Part shown: piece by piece, positions 38,301 through 47,600 of the stretch
How the letters are laid out: each line of letters starts with the position of its first letter
Numbering within the stretch: position 1 is the first letter of the stretch
NCBI RefSeq assembly: GCF_011038965.1
Contig: NZ_JAAKEB010000010.1
Coordinates: forward strand, 41,467 to 105,466
Direction of reading: 5' to 3'
Length of the DNA: 64,000 nt
DNA from: Adlercreutzia sp. ZJ141
GTDB lineage: Bacteria; Actinomycetota; Coriobacteriia; Coriobacteriales; Eggerthellaceae
Notes under the pieces: model-generated
Seen by the model: the letters and a program-made list of their open reading frames with translations, nothing else
What the model was told of the DNA's origin: nothing
Databases searched by the model: none
Translations under genes and position numbers: made by a program

Positions 38301-38972
38301 ATCCCAAGTCGTGTCACGCAGAAGTGCCTGAACATCATCACTGCGCGATAGCTTATCCAAACGAGCGATACAAAGGTCGTGCTCCTTAAACGCATTGCGC
38401 GTAACCGATGCCTCCAAGAGGTCGTTTGTCAGAATTGTGAACTTGAGGTTGAACTTGCGGTATAGCTCATCTTGCCACTGTTCCACCAGGTTGCCCGGAC
38501 ATACGATAAGGCAACGCTTCAGGTCGCCGCGAGCCAGCATCTCTTTCACCAAAAGCCCTGCCATAATGGTCTTGCCGGCACCCGGATCGTCGGCAAGCAC
38601 GTAGCGAAGCGGCATCTTTGGCAGCATATTCTGGTACACGGCCGATATCTGGTGCGGAAGCGGATCGATGGCCGATGTTCGCACCGCAAGGTATGGATCG
38701 AAAAGATGCGCCAGGTTGATGCGATACGCCTCGGAGACCAGCTTCAGTTCTCCCGGGTCGGCGTCGAACGTCCACTGCGATGAGCTGACAAGCTGAAGGT
38801 TGGGTTCCATATCGCGATAGAGCATTGTCTCACCAAGAACGTTGTCCTCGGTGCGATACGTGAGCGTGAGTGCGCAGTTTCCGTACCACTCTACGGCAAC
38901 GGTAGTCACAACTTTGTCGCCAACTACGCCAGTGAGCTGGCTTCCTACTCGAATATCTTCAAGCTTAGCCAT
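35373..38972 (-). CDS. SNF2-like DEAH helicase with DUF3883 (Hma helicase)
   Basis: 1199 residues from MAKLEDIRVGSQLTGVV. Superfamily 2 motifs: Walker A ADDPGAGKTIMAGLLVKEM (about 131), DEAH in VVVDEAHKMSATVFG (about 230), LLMTATPHNGKPEDF, and motifs V-VI ATDAAGEGINLQRAHLMVNY with EQRFGRVHRIGQ (about 600). After a long coiled-coil-like charged region, the C-terminus (about 1070-1190) is a DUF3883 domain, RGIGYDIFSRVPDNMRNGND with MIEVKGRIAGGDSVTLTKNE, which resembles a degenerate nuclease fold. The chosen ATG overlaps the phd stop by 8 nt. Overlaps the methylase by 10 nt. Confidence 0.9.
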   Translation of the reverse strand: MAKLEDIRVGSQLTGVVGDKVVTTVAVEWYGNCALTLTYRTEDNVLGETMLYRDMEPNLQLVSSSQWTFDADPGELKLVSEAYRINLAHLFDPYLAVRTSAIDPLPHQISAVYQNMLPKMPLRYVLADDPGAGKTIMAGLLVKEMLARGDLKRCLIVCPGNLVEQWQDELYRKFNLKFTILTNDLLEASVTRNAFKEHDLCIARLDKLSRSDDVQALLRDTTWDLVVVDEAHKMSATVFGGEVKYTKRYQLGQLLGETTENLLLMTATPHNGKPEDFQLFMALIDRDRFEGARHRKQKPRELVSPDASTRNAPVKVLKPDFDVSDVMRRLVKEELLRFDGRPLFPERRAQTVTYTLSPAEADLYAMVTNYVTEEFNRADRLDGKRKNSVGFALTILQRRLASSPEAIYQSLRRRRERLESRLIEVRDQANGTGSYATVFSQFGEDFDEDDYTAEELEGMEDTVIDTASASATAAELEAEIATLRALERKANEVRMSGEDRKWDELSRLLQDNSDMFGPNGKREKLIVFTEHKDTLEYLATKIRQLLGSPDAVLTIKGGMPRDERHKAEELFKQDKNVRILVATDAAGEGINLQRAHLMVNYDLPWNPNRIEQRFGRVHRIGQTEVCHLWNLVAKETREGQVFDRLFQKLEEERAALGGRVFDILGRVTFEDKPLRELLVEAIRYGDRADVRDRLNQVVDSSLDGDALKRLLEEYALTSDVMDVHSVMKIKEDMERMEARKLEPHFIEAFFVEAMHRLGGRISEREDGRYEVLKVPFNVRSHDMRIGIADPVLRSYERICFEKERMQVPGGVIADLVCPGHPLLDATVSVILEQSLGVLRQGAVLIDDDEAADTPRFLFYVESAIQDGTVLPDGTKKTVSRAVHFVEIDYDGNTFDAGYAPYLDYRPATETERASIGSVFAEELGWLESDPDKIATEFAIRNIIPEHIDEVRKRTLAQVAKVQKAVDARLRAEINYWDYRAGELADREHAGKRNARLNSKQAERRANELAERLQRRMDQLERQKQLSPMPPRVVGGALVMPASMLHPAATADPNGQSVDAAAKRKTELAAMDAIMAIERELGYDPKDVSEQRGIGYDIFSRVPDNMRNGNDPVTRMIEVKGRIAGGDSVTLTKNEILCALNKPDGWLLAIVEVEGYSTKTTYLKRPALRAPSFAENSVNYDTGRLIESAEVVLERTDTWQ

Positions 38973-39150
38973 TTTTGCGCTCGTTCTTCTCGGCACGCTT
39001 CTGAAGCTCGGCAAACGCGTCGGCGTCCATGAGCACCAGGTGTTCGGTGCCGTTCTTCGAGAGGTAGATAGGTTCGCGCGTCTCCTTGGCAAGCGTGGTG
39101 AGTTCGCCGATTCTGCGCTGCAGGTGCGAGACAGGTCGTATCGTAGCCAT
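38965..39150 (-). CDS. Phd/YefM-type antitoxin, orphan
   Basis: 61 residues, MATIRPVSHLQRRIGELTTL followed by EPIYLSKNGTEHLVLMDADA and a charged tail. This is the Phd/YefM DNA-binding antitoxin fold. No Doc or RelE/YoeB toxin is encoded next to it; the downstream gene is the helicase, whose start overlaps this stop by 8 nt. It probably acts as autorepressor for the operon. The start is set by the family N-terminus; AAAGG lies 9 nt upstream. Confidence 0.82.
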   Translation of the reverse strand: MATIRPVSHLQRRIGELTTLAKETREPIYLSKNGTEHLVLMDADAFAELQKRAEKNERKNG

Positions 39151-39570
39151 TAATGTCAACCTTTCCGCATATGAATATTAATACAGCACATCATACATAA
39201 AGTCATCAGCACAGAGAAGGTCGAGAATGTCAGTGACAAGATAATCCCATGCGGATGAAAGAAACACACCGACACCGAGAAGAACATGCCATCGCAGAGA
39301 AAGCCACGGCGCTCACGAACATTGACATCGCGCTTGCATCGTTAAGACGTATTTGCCGCCTGTGCCGATTCCCACGGCTCATCACCCAGCAGCCATCGTA
39401 AGCCACCAGTAAGCCCAGCCCAAAAACGCTCACCTGCTACCGCACCCCAACAGTGTAGGCTGACGGCGAAGCGAGACTGTTGACTAGATGAAAGAGTGGT
39501 AACGCAGGTGGTACAATCGTTTGACTCAAAACCGCGAGATTACCGCCCATAAAACTGCCAGGAGAACCTG
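39151..39570. other. Divergent spacer, phd-Hma and tsaC promoters
   Basis: About 420 bp between oppositely oriented genes. On the minus strand ATGACT, 17 bases, TATTAA near 39180-39210 is a possible promoter for phd; the adjacent AT-rich TATTAATATTCATATG is a possible Phd site. On the plus strand TGG-TACAAT (39509-39517) is an extended -10 for tsaC. The middle, 39215-39480, shows no gene I can support. Confidence 0.4.
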
Positions 39571-40197
39571 ATGAGCAATGTTTTAAACCCACAAGCGAAC
39601 ACATTTGAAGAAACCGTGCAGTGGCTGCGCGCCGGCAAGGCGGCGGTGTTTCCTACCGACACCGTATATGGGTTGGGCGTTTCGGTGATGCATGCGCACG
39701 GCCTTAGCGCGCTCTACGACCTGAAGCAACGCGATGCGGGCAAGCCTATCGCGTGGTTAGTGGGAGGTGTTTTCGACCTTAACCGCTACGGGCTCGATGT
39801 TCCCGATTACGCGCATGACCTAGCGCAACGTTTTTGGCCCGGAGCTTTAACGCTCATTGTGCGCGCATCGGATGCGGTACCGCGCGCGTTTGTTTCTTCA
39901 TCGGGCAGCGTTGGGCTGCGCATGCCCGCAAGCGACATTACTATCGCGCTCATTGACGCCGTAGGGTCGCCTCTTGCCACCACCAGCGCGAATCTGTCAG
40001 GATGCGCCGACACGGGTCAATTTGATAACCTAGACGCCACCTTGCTGCAGCAAGCAGGGTGCGCGCTGCGCGACGACGCACCGAAAAGCGGCTTGGCCTC
40101 AACCGTGGTCGACTGCACAGGAGAAAAGCCTGTGGTGCTGCGTGCAGGCGGCGTTGATATGAACTCTGGGAGCTCGGATTCTTCTATTGGGTCATGA
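39571..40197 (+). CDS. tsaC: L-threonylcarbamoyladenylate synthase
   Basis: 208 residues of the Sua5/YrdC/YciO family, which makes threonylcarbamoyl-AMP for the t6A37 modification of ANN-decoding tRNAs. AVFPTDTVYGLGVSVMHAHG, YDLKQRDAGKPIAWLV, FWPGALTLIVRASDAVP, GLRMPASD and SPLATTSANLSG are all signatures. There is no Sua5 C-terminal domain. AGGAGA precedes the ATG. The last residues SSIGS and the stop codon lie inside a 44-bp repeat, so the natural C-terminus has probably been altered by that sequence, outside the conserved core. Confidence 0.92.
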   Translation: MSNVLNPQANTFEETVQWLRAGKAAVFPTDTVYGLGVSVMHAHGLSALYDLKQRDAGKPIAWLVGGVFDLNRYGLDVPDYAHDLAQRFWPGALTLIVRASDAVPRAFVSSSGSVGLRMPASDITIALIDAVGSPLATTSANLSGCADTGQFDNLDATLLQQAGCALRDDAPKSGLASTVVDCTGEKPVVLRAGGVDMNSGSSDSSIGS

Positions 40198-40269
40198 GGG
40201 ACAATAGCCTACGTCCCCGTTGTCCTTCTATTGGGTCATGAGGGACAATAGCCTACGTCCCCGTTGTCC
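40182..40269. repeat. Two perfect 44-bp tandem copies, REP-like
   Basis: Units 40182-40225 and 40226-40269 are identical. Each contains GGGACAATAGCCTACGTCCC, whose GGGAC/GTCCC arms form a hairpin, and an alternative GGACAA...TTGTCC stem. This resembles REP-type palindromes mobilised by Y1 (RAYT) transposases in many bacteria. It lies between the convergent tsaC and ECF S-component genes, where it may also act as a terminator. No transposase in the window. Confidence 0.85.
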
Positions 40270-40288
40270 TGCACGGCGTGCCACAACG

Positions 40289-40984
40289 CTACACGAGCGC
40301 ATACTTCCGTTTGATTCGCTCGAGCTTGGCACGCCACGGCACATAGAGCGCCGCCAAAAACGCAACCGTAGCCGCACCGTGAATGCAATCGAAGGGAACG
40401 GCCGCCACAAACGCCGCAACAACCGCCGGCCACGTGATGGGATGCACGTAGCCAATAACATACCACCCGTTCAGCAGCATCCCGTACAGGAGCGCCGACG
40501 CGAAGCCGTACACCAGCACAACGGACGTTCGGTTAAACGCACCCGTGCGTGCCAGTACGCCAGCCACGTACCCAACAAGACCCCACGCGTACATCTGCCA
40601 AGGAGTCCACGGGCCTTGCCCAAAGAAGAAGTTCGACACCAGCGCCGCGAGCGCGCCTACCATAAAGCCGCATCGTCGGCCGAACACCGCTCCGGCCACA
40701 ATACAAATAGCCGACACCGGTTTCACGTCGGGCACCGGCGCGAACAGCACCCGACCAGCAGCGGCGAGCGCCGCGAGTACCACCGTGGGCATGATCTGCC
40801 GCAACGCAGGACGGCTTACCTCAAACCCCGCAAAGAAGAGTCCCACCGCTGCGACAACAATAAATAGAGTGAGCGCCGCCGTCTGATCAATCTGTACATA
40901 CGCACATACAATAAGCGATACCGGCACAGCACTAAGCACCGCAGGTTCAGCGACGCGTGAAAGGAAGTGCTTGACGCGGTTCAT
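40289..40984 (-). CDS. ECF transporter S component (predicted cobalamin)
   Basis: 231 residues, six or so membrane helices. LAAAGRVLFAPVPDVKPVSA then ICIVAGAVFGRRCGFMVGAL is the typical substrate-binding component signature, and ALVSNFFFGQGPWTPWQMYA a conserved loop of this S-component group. ATG overlaps the ATPase stop by 4 nt. Substrate is inferred from the cobalamin riboswitch and the DUF4430 proteins of the same operon. Last gene; the REP-like repeat follows. Confidence 0.88.
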   Translation of the reverse strand: MNRVKHFLSRVAEPAVLSAVPVSLIVCAYVQIDQTAALTLFIVVAAVGLFFAGFEVSRPALRQIMPTVVLAALAAAGRVLFAPVPDVKPVSAICIVAGAVFGRRCGFMVGALAALVSNFFFGQGPWTPWQMYAWGLVGYVAGVLARTGAFNRTSVVLVYGFASALLYGMLLNGWYVIGYVHPITWPAVVAAFVAAVPFDCIHGAATVAFLAALYVPWRAKLERIKRKYALV

Positions 40985-42840
40985 GGGCGCTCCTTTTCGC
41001 GATTCCCCGCACATCCGCACATTGACACACGCTCACACGTGGCCGCATGCTCTTCCGCAAGCCTGTACCCTTCCTCAACCACCTGTGCGTTATCGGCCGC
41101 CGCCGCTCGATCTTCCACGCCGTCGGCTGCCGTGTGATCTTCCGCACCGTCAGCTACTGCATGATCTTCCGTACCGTCAGCTACTGCTGCGGCCGCTGTG
41201 CGAGCATCCCACAGACGTGCGAGCTCATCGACAGGCGGACAGTAGAACAAGTTGTCAGAGAAAAAATCGGCGGCGGGCTGGGTGCATGCGTTTTGTCCAT
41301 CGAACAGCAGGGTTATCGTATCGGCAATGCGCGCCGCAAACGACAGGTCGTGCGTGGCCAGAAGCACCGTTGCGCCCGAGCGGGCGCGCTTTGCAATAAG
41401 CGTTGCCACGAGCAACTTCGTAGGGGCATCAAGACCCTTTGTTGGCTCATCGAGCAGTAGCAGGCTGGGGTTCGTGAGCAGCAGTTTCGCCAAGGCGAGC
41501 AGCTGCTGCTGTCCGCCGGATAGATCATACGGGTGGGCACTCACGCGATGGGTTAAACCAATGGAGGCAAGCATCTTGTCAATGGCGGCATCGCTGTATC
41601 CTGCGCTGCGCTGCCACTCACGCAACTCATCGAGCACGGTGTCGCACACGAACAGCGCTTTCGGGTTCTGCGGAAGTAGCGCCTGGGAATCATGCAGGCG
41701 GTTTTCCACTCGTCCGCGCACTGGACGCACGATGTGTGCAACAGTATGAAGCAGCGTTGTCTTACCGCATCCGTTGCCGCCGATGAGTGCATGCACCGAC
41801 CCTTCTAAAACCCGCAGGTCAAGCCCGCGTAGCACAAAATCGGACTGATCGTAGCGCATGTACACATCGCGACAGATGATGGCGTCAGCACAGGTGGAGA
41901 CGGCTCGGCTGGCGACATCGGTGTGGGTGGTGACGCCGACGGCGTGGGTGGTAGCGACGTCGCTGGCGTCAGCATCGGCGTGGGTGGCAACGACAACTCG
42001 GGTGGCTGCCAAAGGCGCAGAAACAGCCGACGCCGCAGCAGTGCAGGCAGTTTCCGGACAGTTGCCGAATGCGCCACGCGAGCCTTCCGACACCGAACCT
42101 TCCACCCGCCGGACACAAACGCGCCCATCGGCCAGATGAGCCAGGTGTGTGGCATACGGCAGCATAGCCTCAGGCGAGTGCGTCGCAACAACCACGGTCA
42201 TACCAAGCTCGCGGTTTACGCGGAAGAGCGCATGAAGAAATGTCTTCTCGGCTATAGGATCAAGCTGAGATGTAGGCTCATCGAGCAACAGCACGCTCGG
42301 ACGCAACGCCAGGGTGCTGGCAAGCGCGAGCACTTGCCGCTGACCACCAGACAACTCGTCAACACGGCGGCGAAACCACGGCTCGATACCAAAAAAGTGC
42401 GCCACTTCGGCAACGCGGCGGTGCATAACGTCGGGCGCAACCCCTACGTTCTCCAGTCCGAACGCCATCTCACGCCACACCGTATCGCACACCATCTGGC
42501 TTTCGGGGCTCTGCGCCACATACCCAATGCGAGCCGCCGCTTCAAAGCAACTCAAATGCTCGATCGGTTGCCCCAAAACCAGCAGGTCGCCCGACCGGCG
42601 ACCCACAGGCGCAATCGAGGGCTTGCAGCTACGCAAAAGCGTCGTCTTGCCACTACCCGTGCCGCCCGTTAGCACGTGAAACTCGCCGTGTGACACACAC
42701 CAATTAATGGGGCCAACACCAGCTGTTTCCAGCCGTTCGCCCGCGCCTTTCCGCAGGTCAGACGACCCGTCTTGATCATCGGGCGGTTCGGGATACGAGA
42801 AGCAAAACTCCCGCAGTTCAAGTGCCAATTCGCTGCTCAT
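40981..42840 (-). CDS. Fused double ECF ATPase
   Basis: 619 residues with two complete ABC domains in one chain. First: Walker A LTGGTGSGKTTLLRSCKPSI, signature ELSGGQRQVLALASTLALRP, Walker B SVLLLDEPTSQLDP. Second: Walker A LIGGNGCGKTTLLHTVAHIV, signature LSGGQQQLLALAKLLLTNPS, LLLLDEPTKGLDAPTK. An Ala/Thr/Val-rich linker (about 290-350) separates them. Energises the membrane S and T components. Starts MSSELALELREFCFSYPEPP in an ATGA overlap with the T component. Confidence 0.94.
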   Translation of the reverse strand: MSSELALELREFCFSYPEPPDDQDGSSDLRKGAGERLETAGVGPINWCVSHGEFHVLTGGTGSGKTTLLRSCKPSIAPVGRRSGDLLVLGQPIEHLSCFEAAARIGYVAQSPESQMVCDTVWREMAFGLENVGVAPDVMHRRVAEVAHFFGIEPWFRRRVDELSGGQRQVLALASTLALRPSVLLLDEPTSQLDPIAEKTFLHALFRVNRELGMTVVVATHSPEAMLPYATHLAHLADGRVCVRRVEGSVSEGSRGAFGNCPETACTAAASAVSAPLAATRVVVATHADADASDVATTHAVGVTTHTDVASRAVSTCADAIICRDVYMRYDQSDFVLRGLDLRVLEGSVHALIGGNGCGKTTLLHTVAHIVRPVRGRVENRLHDSQALLPQNPKALFVCDTVLDELREWQRSAGYSDAAIDKMLASIGLTHRVSAHPYDLSGGQQQLLALAKLLLTNPSLLLLDEPTKGLDAPTKLLVATLIAKRARSGATVLLATHDLSFAARIADTITLLFDGQNACTQPAADFFSDNLFYCPPVDELARLWDARTAAAAVADGTEDHAVADGAEDHTAADGVEDRAAAADNAQVVEEGYRLAEEHAATCERVSMCGCAGNREKERP

Positions 42841-43745
42841 AGCGCATGCTCCTTCGTCTTCACGCCCGCAACCCACAAAAACGGTAGCGCTCCATACAAC
42901 GCAAACGGCACGCAATACCACACTGGCTCGATCCCAGAAACAACCGGGTAGAACGAAAACGCGCGACATACCTGCCAACACATCAGCGCCGCTGCAGCGG
43001 CTACTATCAGAAGTGCGACAAGCACCAGCGCATCAGCAGTGCGGAAGCGTTCGCGCACGTACGCTGTGCGCCGTTTTGCAGCACCCCACCCGCGCGCTTT
43101 CATAGCGTCAGCCGTAGTAAGCGAGTCTTCCATACTCCATCCCAAAAGAACGCTCGACAAACGAAATGCATCGCGCATGCGCTCGCGTCGACCGAGCGTG
43201 CGGTGCGGACGCGCCGACGTACACGCTCGCTGCGCCGAGTCGATAACGCGACCCTGACGAACAAGCTGGGGAACAAGTTTCATGGTCATCGACAGCATAA
43301 GCCCAACAACAGGGGCAACGCCGCCAAACAGCTGCATAACCTTATCGGCCGACAGCACGCGCGCGGCATTTGCGAACGTGATGAGCATGCCAACGAGAGC
43401 GAACCCCATACACGCACCATAGAGCAAGCTTTCCGCATAGACCGCACGAAATCCAATGCGGAAAAGCTCCGTTGAACCCGATGCGGAAAAAAGCGGATTT
43501 ACAACCGCAATAACGGCCACCAGGGGAAGCTGCCATGCGAGCGAACGAGCCACTTCCCTGCCGCCCCTGATTAACGCGCCTTGAGCAAGGGAAATGGCGA
43601 AGAACAACGCCGTGACAACCGGTTGGAAGGAAAGCATACCAACGAGCAGTAGCACCAGCCAATACACGAGCGAAACAACAGGATGAAGCACGTCGAAGCA
43701 CGCGCACGCACCCCGACCGGCGTCGGAAAAAGCACTGCGTTGCAT
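42837..43745 (-). CDS. ECF transporter T component (CbiQ family)
   Basis: 302 residues from MQRSAFSDAGRGACACFD. Four to six membrane helices with the coupling helix region; ADAMKARGWGAAKRRTAYVR carries the A-R-G motif that contacts the ATPases. HPVVSLVYWLVLLLVGMLSF is the N-terminal helix. A longer frame starts inside the DUF4430 gene and is rejected. Thirteen nt after that gene. Confidence 0.9.
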   Translation of the reverse strand: MQRSAFSDAGRGACACFDVLHPVVSLVYWLVLLLVGMLSFQPVVTALFFAISLAQGALIRGGREVARSLAWQLPLVAVIAVVNPLFSASGSTELFRIGFRAVYAESLLYGACMGFALVGMLITFANAARVLSADKVMQLFGGVAPVVGLMLSMTMKLVPQLVRQGRVIDSAQRACTSARPHRTLGRRERMRDAFRLSSVLLGWSMEDSLTTADAMKARGWGAAKRRTAYVRERFRTADALVLVALLIVAAAAALMCWQVCRAFSFYPVVSGIEPVWYCVPFALYGALPFLWVAGVKTKEHAL

Positions 43746-43758
43746 GTCGCGCGCGCCG

Positions 43759-44667
43759 CTAGACAACGTAGCGCCACTGCACAACATCGCCGTCGGCGAG
43801 CACGTATGCGCTGCAAGACATTGCAGGCTCCACGCCGTTGACGGAATACACCCAGCCACTGGTACCGCCATGCTCCTTCTCGGCCAAACCTCCGATGGCG
43901 CTCACGTACACGCCATACTGGCTCTGTGACGCGTTCACCGACAACCCACACGCCATAAGCGCGTCGTACGCGGTAGCTCCCCGCTCGAACGTGAAGGTAC
44001 CACCGCCAGACACGTTGCCGTACCCCGACCCGCTCACACCAACCGACACGGTAACAGTTGCCGACTGATTGGGTGCTGCGGGAGCACCACCCGCCGTAGA
44101 TGGCGTACCGCCAGATGACGAAGAAGTCGCACCAGATGCGCCGAACGAACCCGCTCCTGTGGATGCGCCCGCACCCACAGGCACATCCGATGAAGATACA
44201 GTGCTTCTGTTTCCGTCATCTGCGGTGTCGACAGCATCGACGTCGTCTTCGTTGGCATTGGAGTCCGTCGCACCATTATCGCCTGTGGCATCGCTACCAG
44301 CGTCTACCGCGTCGGAGTCGGCAGATGAGTGCGTTGCTGCTTTGCTTTGTTCCGGCATGTCGGCAGCACCGGGCGAATCAGGCACCTGGAATAAAAACGC
44401 TGATGACAGCCCAATGACAACAACCGACAAAACCGCCACGACAACGGCGGCCACCGTTCGCGAACGCCCGCTGCGATTTTGCGCTGCAACACTTCGGGAC
44501 GCAGCGTGCGACTCGTCGGCATCTACAGTAGCGTTCGCTGACGTTACCGCGTTACGGAGCGCATTGTCTGCCGAAGTCGTGGTGCCGCGCAACGCTTCGC
44601 CTGTCACAACCGCGTTATCGGGCGAAGCTTCCGTTTGTTGGGTAGCGTCTTCTTTTTCATCAATCAT
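43759..44667 (-). CDS. Membrane-anchored DUF4430 (transcobalamin-like) protein
   Basis: 302 residues. A 70-residue cytoplasmic N-terminus, one helix (71-93, TVAAVVVAVLSVVVIGLSSA), an Asp/Ser/Gly-rich extracellular linker of about 105 residues, then DUF4430 (about 202-302): SVGVSGSGYGNVSGGGTFTF, ATAYDALMACGLSVNASQSQ, GTSGWVYSVNGVEPAMSCSA, YVLADGDVVQWRYV. DUF4430 is related to the C-terminal domain of transcobalamin/intrinsic factor. Likely presents or receives cobalamin near the ECF transporter. ATGA overlap with the giant surface protein. Confidence 0.85.
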   Translation of the reverse strand: MIDEKEDATQQTEASPDNAVVTGEALRGTTTSADNALRNAVTSANATVDADESHAASRSVAAQNRSGRSRTVAAVVVAVLSVVVIGLSSAFLFQVPDSPGAADMPEQSKAATHSSADSDAVDAGSDATGDNGATDSNANEDDVDAVDTADDGNRSTVSSSDVPVGAGASTGAGSFGASGATSSSSGGTPSTAGGAPAAPNQSATVTVSVGVSGSGYGNVSGGGTFTFERGATAYDALMACGLSVNASQSQYGVYVSAIGGLAEKEHGGTSGWVYSVNGVEPAMSCSAYVLADGDVVQWRYVV

Positions 44668-47600
44668 GCGCGCGTGCCTTCCTGGTTTTCTCCCTCATCG
44701 TCTTTGCGGCAACGACCCAGCAGGAACACGAGCGCGCCACCCAAGCCCGCCAATCCGGCAAGCAGCCCAGCAAGCGCAACCGGGTTGAACTCGCGCGTAA
44801 CACCCGTTTCGTTTCCTCCATTCAGCACGCTTGCCCCAACGGCAGCATCGGCAGACTTCTCCTTAGCAGCCGTACCTGACCGCGCATGCTCAGATGCGGC
44901 ATCTTTACCGGCCTCATCGGCAGCTTCAACACCAGCATCGCCTTCGGCATCCTTCAACGCCGCCGCCTGATCGGGCGTCAGCGGAGCACGCAACGCCGGC
45001 ACGTGTCCGCCACTAAACGGCGCAGCATTGTCATTCGAGTCACCACCAACATCACCCGGCGTGCCATCCAGCGTACCATCGGAAGGCTCAACAATTTCGC
45101 CGCCCGAGCCACCCGACGAGGCCTTCAGCGCAAACAATCCTGAATCGTTTACGTAGTACAGCGTACCATCGCTCCCAGCAGCAACCGAACCCATGCAGTA
45201 GTTCGCCAGACCAGCCGGTGGATCATACAGAACAGCAGCTTCTGTATCACCTGCGCGGTACACAAGCACGCCTCCTCCACTCGTGTAGGCAGGCCATTCC
45301 CCTACAGCCCCGTTGCATGTGAAGTACACGTACGTACTACCTTGTTGAACCGACACAAGCGGTCGGCTCTTCACCTCGGCAATAAGATCAGTTCCGTCAG
45401 CTTTCGTCACTTGGGATACGAGCGTCATCGCGGCCACGTCGATAACGGCAAGCACCCCTTTATAGGTAGACAAGCTTCCGCCCACGTACGCCTTACCATC
45501 AACTATTGTAGGAGTTGATGTCGAAAACGCCGCGAATTGAACGCTGGCAACCTCGCTCAGCACGCCATCAGACCCCACGGACACCTTATGCAAAACGCCA
45601 TCTGTAGTAACCACATACACGAACGCCCCGTCGGAAATGATCGTTGAGCGAACCGAAGCCGAAAGGTTCAAAGAACCCAGCGCAGCGCCATCGGCCGATG
45701 AAACCGGCACCGAGCAAACCACCCCGTCATCTCCCGCAAATACCGCATAATCTCCCACGAAGGCAGCGCCCGCCCAATAATACCCGGCAGTATCGTTGCG
45801 GGTCATCCACTTGATCGCACCGGTTTTCGCATTCACACACAGGAAATAGCCGCCGTAGCTCGTCGAATAATCAGCTACAGCGGTTCCTGTATACAGATAT
45901 CCATTATGCACTGAAATGGTGGAAAGCGCTTGCTGCCAGCTTTGCCCGCTGCCTAGCGCACCGTCGGGAAGCGGGTCGGTCAGCCACACCGTCTCCAATG
46001 CATCGGCCGTAAGTGCCTGCAAGCGACCCGAGTTTAGCGCAACCACAATCAGTCCGTCAACATACACGGGACGACTCCCGTACCCCACCGATGCAGCCAA
46101 CGGCGCACGTGCGAGCACCTTGCCCGTCGACGCGTCAACTGCACGCAACTCGGTTTCGGAAGCAAGGTATACCCTACCGTTCACAACAACCGGCTCGGAC
46201 CACGATGCGAACGCAGCCTCTTCACTATAGTCATACGTCCAAGCAGCCTCAGCTTTTTGCGTCGGCGTTGCCGCCTCGGTTGCTGACCCATTTTCCGCAT
46301 TGCCATATCCGCCCCAGTCCGCTTTCCCATCAGGCACAGCAGCTCCAGGATTCGGCGTGATATCAGGGAATGTCTGCTCCCCTGTCGCGTCGATGTACAC
46401 AAGTTCGATAACGTCGCCATCGCGAAGCGCGTACCCGTTTGGCATACTGGTAGCATAGCTTCCGTTCACGTAGAACGACCAGTAACTCCATGCAGCGCCC
46501 GGCTTTTGAGCGAGCGGACGCTTGTCCGGCGTCGTTATGGAATATGGGCAAGCACCAGTCGTATTGTATGAGTATCCAGCCTTGTCAAGCAGCTCGGCGA
46601 ACACATCCCATGCTGTCTTGCGTTCAGTGGCACTACTGAACCAAGTATATTCAGTCAGGGAAATCCACGGCTCGGCCTGAAACGCCTCGCCTACAGCATG
46701 CTCGGTCACGCCCGTCACCTTCACCGAAACGGTCACCACCTGCGCCTCGGCGGGTTCGACCCGAAACACCTCAGACCGCATGCTATTCGCACCCGCGTTC
46801 GCAACCACGTACAGGTACGCGCCCTCATGCGCACCTACAAGCTTAAGCGCACCCGTCTTCGCATCAGTAACAGGAATGACCTGAGCGTTTGATCCTTCGG
46901 CGTCATCGGATGCATACCACGTGTAGCGCACAACCGCGTCGGTGGGAAGCCCCTCTTCGTACGACCCCCATTCGTTTGATACCATCTGCTTCACAACAGG
47001 TGTAACTGTAGCTCCCACCTGCGCCACGTTTCCCGAGCATTCCATGTCAACCGAAGAGATCTCGTAGCTTGGAATATCCTGCGCCGGAGGCTCGATGGCA
47101 TACCGCATCGTAGCAACTTCGACATTGAACCCCGCCGACACCTCGCACCGCAGGTACTTGCCCACGTACGATTCAGGAATGACGAACTGCGGTTGATGCA
47201 CATTCTCGTCAGCGAGTTCCACGTAGTCGCCATTCCGCTCGTCGCTGATCTTCCACGTGAACGTCAGTCGGTCGTTGGCAAGCTGCTGCCCCTTCGTTCC
47301 TGCCGAGCTGGTTTCATTCGCCGTAATACCAATGATCTCGCCTGCTTTGTACACAAACGCGTCGTCGCCCGACACCTTATTCAGTGCAGCGTAATACAGT
47401 TCCGCAGATCCCGCAGGCTTAATATGCACCGCAGACCAGTCGTCTGATTCAACCTGATTATCGCCCGCACAAGCGGCAACTGAAACCCAACGTCCCACAA
47501 AATCGTCCGGTACCGTAAACGAGTCGCCCGTCACGTCGGGAACGTTGTGCCACCCCATAACAGCATCAAAGCTCGCCGACGTTGGATCCTCGTCGGCCCA

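Noticed and set aside
29160..39150. BREX or DISARM assignment for the helicase-methylase-ATPase operon
   Set aside because: No PglZ, BrxA/B/C or DrmB-like gene is present; the DUF499, DUF1156 and DUF3883 helicase combination fits Hma better.
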